Source: 39-52-133 sp041488395 (lineage in GTDB: Bacteria; Pseudomonadota; Gammaproteobacteria; Burkholderiales; Gallionellaceae). Taken from it: a stretch of 11,993 nt of DNA. Positions within the stretch are counted from its first letter, which is position 1. Each line of letters starts with the position of its first letter. The position numbers and the translations under genes were made by a program. Positions 7,378 to 11,993 of the stretch are shown here, piece by piece. The notes below the pieces were generated by a model. The model worked only from the letters and a program-made list of their open reading frames with translations. It did no database searches and was not told the DNA's origin. The stretch is from NCBI GenBank assembly GCA_041488395.1, contig JBGPPE010000077.1, positions 1 to 11,993 of the forward strand, read 5' to 3'.

Positions 7378-7949
7378 TTTTCACCTCGCACAAACCACTG
7401 GTAAGTCTCTACTGGTTCAAACAGCACAGCGGTTAATGACTGTGCGCCCTTGTTCTTACTGCCCGGCACGGGATCATATTGCAGACGAACTCGATAGCGC
7501 ACCCATTTGAGACCATCCTTGCCGGGAACAAAATACTCCGTTCGGTATGGTACGTAAATCAGTTCTCGCGACTTCAGGTCAAACGCCCAGTTCCCGGGCG
7601 CAATAGCGGCAGGTGTCATGCCAAAATATTCGCCGGCATAATTTTGCGGTTTCTGCATCAGCCAGCGGGTGGGGTTCTCTGTCGCCAGGTTTTTGGCTTC
7701 AGCGTCCCTGCCACTGGTTAGCATGCTGCCGTACTGCATCACCAGGGCAGTCTGCACCGCACCTGCTACCTGTTCCATCGCCGCCTTCTCTGCCTGCTCC
7801 TGGTAAAACCAGATGCGGTTTAGCAACACGCTGGCCAGGAAAACGATAATGGTAATGACGACGATCAGCTCGATCAGCGTAAAACCGCACTGAGAAATTC
7901 CGCTACGCTCTCTTTTGCGAGTCAGCGCTGGACACCGGTATTTAATCAT
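7374..7949 (-). CDS. Type II/IV pseudopilin at the mshB position
   Basis: The 191-residue product has a 22-residue basic, Cys-containing leader ending SQCG, then FTLIELIVVITIIVFLASVL with Glu at +5: a prepilin peptidase substrate. The mature part has an alpha-helical stretch (EKAAMEQVAGAVQTALVMQY) and a C-terminal domain rich in Tyr, Trp and Arg, ending at VETYQWFVRGEK; it lacks the Cys pair of the major pilin. The start at 7949 makes an ATGA overlap with the mshG stop; a GTG ten codons upstream (7979) is possible but would lie deep in mshG. Gene order (mshE, mshG, this gene, then mshA) corresponds to mshB in Vibrio, but I could not confirm orthology beyond the shared N-terminus, so no symbol is given. 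It is probably a minor pilin or accessory pseudopilin. Confidence 0.88.
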   Translation of the reverse strand: MIKYRCPALTRKRERSGISQCGFTLIELIVVITIIVFLASVLLNRIWFYQEQAEKAAMEQVAGAVQTALVMQYGSMLTSGRDAEAKNLATENPTRWLMQKPQNYAGEYFGMTPAAIAPGNWAFDLKSRELIYVPYRTEYFVPGKDGLKWVRYRVRLQYDPVPGSKNKGAQSLTAVLFEPVETYQWFVRGEK

Positions 7950-9181
7950 CGATGCAACGCCGCCTTGCCCAGGTCCCACATCGGCAGGAAGATACCGAGC
8001 GCCAGGATCAGCACCAGTATGCCCAGGGTCACGATCATGATGGGCTCGATCTGCTGTGCCAGAGTTTTGACTTCGTAGTCAACATCGCGCTCATACATGC
8101 CGGCAATTTCAAACATCAGCCCGTCCATGTCACCGGTTTCTTCACCCACGGCGATCATTTGCAGCACAGTGGAATTGAATACGCCTGCGGCAACCGCAGT
8201 GCGCAAGATGCTTTCGCCGCGCTCAACGCCATCGCGCATCTGTTCGATGCGGCTGCGCATGTATTCGTTATCCACCACCATGCCCACTACATTCAGCCCC
8301 TGGATAATCGGGATGCCGCTCTTGAAACTCAGCGCCAGGCTGCGCGCAAAGCGTGCCAGGGTGGATTTCATGATGATCTTGCCGGCAATGGGAATTTCCA
8401 GTTTGTACTTGTCCCAACGATAGCGACCCGGCACCGTGTTGATGTACATACGGGAGCCGACCACAGCCCCGATTGCCATGGCCAGCAGCAGCGGCCAGAA
8501 AGTCACCATGAAACTGGAGAAACCCATCAGCATGCGCGTCATCAGCGGCAGCTCGGTGTGGAATCCGGCAAACACCTTGGCAAAGGCGGGAATCACAAAA
8601 ATATTCACGATCACGATGGCGATGGCCATCGCCGCCAGCACCATCATCGGGTAACGCATCGCTGAGCTAATACGCTCTTTCATATCCCTTTCAAACTCGA
8701 TGTGCTCATACAGCCGCATGAATATCTGGTCAAGCATGCCGGTCATTTCACCTACCTGCACCATGCTGATATAGAAGGGAGAAAACACCTTGGGGTGGCG
8801 CCGCAACGCGGCACTGAGTTCGCGCCCGCTATCCAGACTTTCACGGATGTCCTGCAGCACGGCGGTAAAAGTCGGGTTTTGCGAAGACTCCTGCAACCCT
8901 GCCAGCGCACGCATGATGGGCACGCCAGCCTTGAGCAGGGTGTGCATCTGGCGGCTGAACAGCATCAATTCCAGCGGCGTGATTTTTTTTTCGCGCAGGA
9001 AGCGCTCAAACAGGTTTACCTTGTGTGCCACGTCGACCACGCTGCGTGCCGGCCTGATTTCAATGGGCGCGATGCCCAGCTTGAATAGTTGCTCGGCAAT
9101 TTCGCCGCTCTCGGCCCCCTCCAGCGTGCCCTGCACCTTGTCGCCCTGCGCGTTTCTTCCCTGATACGCAAATACTGGCAT
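7946..9181 (-). CDS. mshG: MshG, inner-membrane platform protein (GspF/PilC family)
   Basis: The 411-residue length and layout match the GspF/PilC family. After an N-terminal cytoplasmic segment (VFAYQGRNAQGDKVQGTLEG, residues 3-22) come two T2SSF repeats, each containing the family's signature VGE-TG motif (143-148 VGEMTG and 345-350 VGEETG). Membrane segments are at about 177-199, 224-243 and 379-401. The protein sits in the inner membrane and transmits MshE motion to the growing pilus, as known for the family. The ATG at 9181 shares one base with the mshE stop (TGATG) and has AGAGGGAA just upstream. It ends in a four-base overlap with the pseudopilin gene. The sequence appears intact. Confidence 0.96.
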   Translation of the reverse strand: MPVFAYQGRNAQGDKVQGTLEGAESGEIAEQLFKLGIAPIEIRPARSVVDVAHKVNLFERFLREKKITPLELMLFSRQMHTLLKAGVPIMRALAGLQESSQNPTFTAVLQDIRESLDSGRELSAALRRHPKVFSPFYISMVQVGEMTGMLDQIFMRLYEHIEFERDMKERISSAMRYPMMVLAAMAIAIVIVNIFVIPAFAKVFAGFHTELPLMTRMLMGFSSFMVTFWPLLLAMAIGAVVGSRMYINTVPGRYRWDKYKLEIPIAGKIIMKSTLARFARSLALSFKSGIPIIQGLNVVGMVVDNEYMRSRIEQMRDGVERGESILRTAVAAGVFNSTVLQMIAVGEETGDMDGLMFEIAGMYERDVDYEVKTLAQQIEPIMIVTLGILVLILALGIFLPMWDLGKAALHR

Positions 9182-10884
9182 CAGTCTTCCCTCTGGTCGC
9201 TGATAGACATCACCTCAGCCACCGAAGTGCGCCCCAGCTTCATCTGCTCCAGCCCCTGATCCAGCAGGGTACGTCCATGCATGTGCGTGCGTGCAGCCTG
9301 CATGAAGTGTGCCGAGTCCTGGTGTGCGGCGGCATCAACCAATGGCTGGGTCATTTCCAGCATCTCATACACCCCCATACGTCCGCGATAGCCGGTACCG
9401 TTGCAGTGTGAGCAGCCACGGCCGCGCATCAGCGTACCCCACTCGTTACGCTGGATGCCTGCATGCCCCAGCCACTCCACTTCCTGCGGCGTGGGCGTGT
9501 AAGGTTCGGCACAGCTCTCGCAGACGCGACGGATCAGGCGCTGCGCCAGCACCACCTGCACCGATGAGGCCACCATGTATTTGGGCACGCCCATGTCAAC
9601 CAGGCGAAACAGCGTACCGGCCGTGTCGCGCGTGTGCAGTGTGGAAAGCACCAGATGGCCGGTCATCGCGGCACGCAGGCCGATCTGTGCGGTTTCGCCA
9701 TCGCGCATCTCGCCGACGAGAATAATGTCCGGGTCTTGCCGCAAGGCCGAGCGCAACACGCGGGCAAAGGTCAGTTCGATCTTGTCGTTCACTTGCACCT
9801 GGTTGATGCCGGGCAAGCGATACTCCACCGGGTCTTCCACGGTGATGATTTTCTGGTCGACAGTGTTGATCTCGGCCAGTGCAGCATACAGCGTGGAGGT
9901 TTTGCCGCTGCCGGTTGGGCCGGTGACCAGCACCATGCCGCTGCTGCTGCGGATGATTTCGCGGAAGCGCTTGAGCATATCGTCCGGCATGCCCAGTTTG
10001 TCGAGCATCAGGAAGCCACCGCTCTGTCCCAGCAAACGCATCACCACGGATTCGCCATATTGCGTGGGCATGGTGGAAATACGCACGTCCACTGCCTGAT
10101 CGCGCACGCGGATGTTGAAGCGACCGTCCTGCGGCAAACGCTTTTCGGAAATATCCAGCCCGGACATCAGCTTCAGGCGCAACACCAATGAGGCGGCAAT
10201 CTTGTTGTCCGCTTCCGTTTGCAGATGCAGCGCACCATCGATGCGGAAGCGGATTTTCAGCATGCCTTCCTGCGGTTCAATATGGATATCCGAAGCGCGC
10301 ACCTGGGTGGCGTCGTCAAACATGCTTTGCAACAGTTTGACCACGGGTGCTTCTTCAAGACCGACCGAGTCGGTCAGCACGCCAAAGTCGACCACGGTGT
10401 CGCCGAGGTCTTCCGAGAGTTCGCGCGCCAGGCCGCTGATTTCTTCGGTGCGGCGATAGACGCGGTCGATTACCTCCAGCAGCTGGCCTTCGGTGACAAC
10501 AGCCAGATCGATATCGCGCTTGAGGAAGCGGCTGATTTCGTCAAACGCAAACAGGTCGGTCGGGTCGGTCATGCCGACCAGCAGTGCGCCATTGCGCTCT
10601 TCCAGCACGACTGCGCGGAAGCGGCGTGCCTGGTTCTCCGGCAAACGCCGCACGATATCGAGATTGACGTTATAGAACTTGAGGTTGATAAAGGGAATGC
10701 TGAGCTGTTTGGCCAGCGCCTCGGAAATCTGGTCTTCGGAAACGAAGGAGTTGTCTACCAGCACCCGCCCCAGTTTACGGCCTGTGCGCTTCTGCTGCTC
10801 CAGCGCGAAGTTCAGCTGCTCCATCGAAATCAGCTTCTGATTCACCAGCAGGTCGCCTAAGCGAATTTTTTCCGGACGTGCCAT
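9181..10884 (-). CDS. mshE: MshE, pilus extension ATPase with c-di-GMP-binding N-terminus
   Basis: This 567-residue secretion/pilus ATPase belongs to the GspE/PilB family. Residues 8-60 carry the two-part MshEN motif (RLG..LV....L...L..Q at 8-31, a five-residue linker, then a second copy at 37-60), which in MshE of Vibrio binds cyclic-di-GMP. The catalytic part has SDIHIEP (198-204), Walker A GPTGSGKT (322-329), TVEDPVEY (348-355), Walker B-type DIILVGEMRD (386-395) and the His box GHLVLSTLHT (409-418). A tetracysteine zinc site is present (C455, C458, C491, C494). Nothing essential is missing. It is cytoplasmic and drives MshA polymerisation through MshG. It is the first gene of the minus-strand operon in this window; the SD is GAGG about nine bases before the ATG. 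Confidence 0.96.
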   Translation of the reverse strand: MARPEKIRLGDLLVNQKLISMEQLNFALEQQKRTGRKLGRVLVDNSFVSEDQISEALAKQLSIPFINLKFYNVNLDIVRRLPENQARRFRAVVLEERNGALLVGMTDPTDLFAFDEISRFLKRDIDLAVVTEGQLLEVIDRVYRRTEEISGLARELSEDLGDTVVDFGVLTDSVGLEEAPVVKLLQSMFDDATQVRASDIHIEPQEGMLKIRFRIDGALHLQTEADNKIAASLVLRLKLMSGLDISEKRLPQDGRFNIRVRDQAVDVRISTMPTQYGESVVMRLLGQSGGFLMLDKLGMPDDMLKRFREIIRSSSGMVLVTGPTGSGKTSTLYAALAEINTVDQKIITVEDPVEYRLPGINQVQVNDKIELTFARVLRSALRQDPDIILVGEMRDGETAQIGLRAAMTGHLVLSTLHTRDTAGTLFRLVDMGVPKYMVASSVQVVLAQRLIRRVCESCAEPYTPTPQEVEWLGHAGIQRNEWGTLMRGRGCSHCNGTGYRGRMGVYEMLEMTQPLVDAAAHQDSAHFMQAARTHMHGRTLLDQGLEQMKLGRTSVAEVMSISDQRED

Positions 10885-11032
10885 AGCGTATTGCCTCGTA
10901 TGTTTGTTATCAGCTGTTACGGGTCGGCTGCAGCCGTAAACTTAGCCCTAATTCCCAATGATGACAATACTATAGCGCGTTAAATTAATGTCGTCTGCAA
11001 CGATATGCATCGTTTGCGATTAAAATGCATGG
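10885..11032 (-). promoter_or_regulatory. Divergent mshE-trmL intergenic region with an inverted repeat
   Basis: These 148 bases separate mshE (minus) from trmL (plus) and must hold promoters for both. On the minus strand TATAGT (10974-10969) is a five-of-six -10 match, but the nearest -35-like TTGCAG (11000-10995) is 20 bases away, too far for a good sigma-70 promoter. A dyad at 10999-11014 (AACGAT, 4 bases, ATCGTT) lies just before trmL. The dyad could be an operator; no known regulator's site is recognised. Confidence 0.45.
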
Positions 11033-11497
11033 ATGTTCAATGTCATTCTTTACCAGCCGGAAATACCTCCCAACACGGGTAACGTCATTCGCCTGTGCGC
11101 AAACACCGGCGCCCAGCTGCATTTAATCCGCCCGCTGGGCTTTGCTCTGGACGACAAGCAGTTACGCCGTGCCGGGCTTGATTATCATGAATACGCCGCC
11201 ATGCGCGTGCACGACGATCTCGCCGCATGCCTGCAGACGCTGCCCGGCGCGCGCCTGTTTGCCTTTACCACCAAGGGGGCGCGGCCATATCACGAGGTTA
11301 GCTATCAGGCGGGAGATGCGCTGCTGTTCGGCCCGGAAAGTCGCGGCCTGCCGGCCGAGCTGTTGGCATCATTAACAGCGGAGCAGCGCCTGCGCCTGCC
11401 GATGCTGCCGCAAAACCGCAGCCTGAATTTATCCAATACGGTGGCGATCGCCGTGTATGAGGCGTGGCGGCAGTGCGGATTCAGAGGGGCGAGCTGA
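11033..11497 (+). CDS. trmL: TrmL, tRNA (cytidine/uridine-34-2'-O)-methyltransferase
   Basis: The 154-residue SPOUT-class methyltransferase is close to the usual TrmL length. The N-terminal motif PEIPPNTGNVIR (9-20), motif 2 LFGPESRGLP (98-107) and motif 3 RSLNLSNTVA (129-138), which together form the trefoil-knot SAM site, are all intact. TrmL methylates the wobble ribose of tRNA-Leu species using S-adenosylmethionine, acting in the cytosol as a dimer. The ATG at 11033 starts MFNVILYQPEIPPNTG, the expected N-terminus. No clear SD precedes it, so initiation may rely on an AT-rich or very short leader. It is convergent with gpsA; in E. coli the two lie close together (gpsA-cysE-trmL), so this is a housekeeping boundary of the msh locus. 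Confidence 0.95.
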   Translation: MFNVILYQPEIPPNTGNVIRLCANTGAQLHLIRPLGFALDDKQLRRAGLDYHEYAAMRVHDDLAACLQTLPGARLFAFTTKGARPYHEVSYQAGDALLFGPESRGLPAELLASLTAEQRLRLPMLPQNRSLNLSNTVAIAVYEAWRQCGFRGAS

Positions 11498-11536
11498 CGC
11501 CACGCCCGGGAAGCAAACCTCGGGAAATCAGGCGTC
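11496..11536. terminator. Nested hairpin between convergent trmL and gpsA
   Basis: The 30 bases between the stops are spanned by two nested inverted repeats: outer GACGCC (11496-11501) with GGCGTC (11531-11536), and inner CCCG (11505-11508) with CGGG (11521-11524). Both arms run into the ends of the genes. There is no T-run on either strand, so this is at most a weak two-way transcript end. Chance pairing is possible. Confidence 0.25.
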
Positions 11537-11993
11537 GGGAAATTCAGTATCGGGCACGCGCTTGAGCAGCTCTTCCACCGCGCTCGCAGCGTCCACCTGC
11601 TCATACAGCACGCGATAAACGGCTTCGCAGATGGGCATATCCACACCCAGTTTCTGCACCAGCTTGTGCACCGCGCTGACGGTGTAAACGCCTTCGGCCA
11701 CATGGCCCAGCTCGCGCAAAATATAGGGCAAGGCGCGCTGCTGCGCCAGGAGCAGCCCCACCTTGCGATTGCGCGACAGATCGCCGGTACAGGTCAGAAT
11801 CAGATCGCCCACGCCGGACAAACCGCCCAGCGTTTCGGCACGCCCACCCAGCCTGATGCCGAGGCGGGTCATTTCGGACAGCCCGCGCGTCAGCAAGGCG
11901 GCACGGGTGTTGTAGCCAAAGCCCATGCCATCGGAAACACCAGCGGCAATGGCCAGCACGTTTTTCACCGCGCCGCCCACTTCCACTCCCACC
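11528..11993 (-). CDS. gpsA: GpsA, glycerol-3-phosphate dehydrogenase [NAD(P)+], N-terminal part off the window
   Basis: Only the C-terminal 154 or so residues are present; the frame runs off the right edge, and the Met near the edge is internal. GVEVGGAVKNVLAIAAG carries the catalytic Lys of the family (AVKNV), followed by the substrate-site region GFGYNTRAALLTRG, and then LTCTGDLSRNRKVG with the conserved Arg-Asn pair. The end (EGVYTVSAVHKLVQ, DMPICEAVYRVLYEQ) is typical of GpsA. The enzyme is cytosolic and reduces dihydroxyacetone phosphate to sn-glycerol-3-phosphate for phospholipid synthesis. It ends in a TGA at 11530-11528, convergent with trmL. No defect is seen in the part present. 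Confidence 0.95.
   Translation of the reverse strand, partial: VGVEVGGAVKNVLAIAAGVSDGMGFGYNTRAALLTRGLSEMTRLGIRLGGRAETLGGLSGVGDLILTCTGDLSRNRKVGLLLAQQRALPYILRELGHVAEGVYTVSAVHKLVQKLGVDMPICEAVYRVLYEQVDAASAVEELLKRVPDTEFPDA

Noticed and set aside
7952..10860. Long His/Gln-rich plus-strand ORFs opposite mshG and mshE (7952-8665, 9634-10191, 10219-10860)
   Set aside because: Typical antisense shadows of GC-rich genes; the minus-strand products are complete, well-known proteins.

Overview
The window carries the distal half of a mannose-sensitive haemagglutinin (MSHA)-type IV pilus locus on the minus strand, flanked at the right by two housekeeping genes (trmL on plus, and the 3' part of gpsA on minus). 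Protein-level resemblance and the fairly high GC content of the housekeeping genes suggest a Gram-negative proteobacterium, most likely a betaproteobacterium (for example a Nitrosomonadales/Gallionellaceae-type organism). The lineage call is an inference from general family knowledge and no species is claimed.

Reading the minus strand in transcription order: mshE (assembly ATPase, 10884-9181), mshG (inner-membrane platform protein, 9181-7946), a pseudopilin at the mshB position (7949-7374), an unrecognised four-helix membrane protein with a clear internal duplication (7377-6757), a 195-base gap with a possible promoter, mshA (major pilin, 6561-6064), a strong rho-independent terminator (5998-5969), then mshC (5900-5334), mshD (5344-4856), mshO (4856-3990), mshP (3982-3545), a 122-base gap, and finally a very large mshQ-like gene (3422 to the left edge, still open after 1,140 codons). 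Nearly every junction is an overlap or a gap of a few bases (ATGA, TGATG). The exceptions are the gaps on both sides of mshA and the one before mshQ. This divides the locus into an assembly-machine unit, a major-pilin unit bounded by its own terminator, a minor-pilin unit and the adhesin gene.

How the parts fit: MshE, whose N-terminus carries a recognisable two-part cyclic-di-GMP-binding motif, would power pilus extension through MshG. MshA forms the fibre. MshC/D/O/P are minor pilins whose order and N-termini parallel fimT-pilV-pilW-pilX of ordinary type IVa pili and probably form an initiation/tip complex. MshQ would then take the place of PilY1, as a secreted tip adhesin. Here MshQ is an elaborate mosaic: signal peptide, about 190 residues of polyglycine-rich sequence, a fibronectin-III-like domain, a second beta-sandwich repeat, an L-type-lectin-like domain and a DUF6701-type C-terminal region.

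The upstream MSHA assembly genes known from Vibrio (mshH-N, including the secretin mshL) are not in this window. mshE is instead the first gene after a divergent intergenic region shared with trmL, so the remaining machinery must be elsewhere if the pilus is functional. No RNA genes, CRISPR arrays, insertion sequences or prophage genes were seen.
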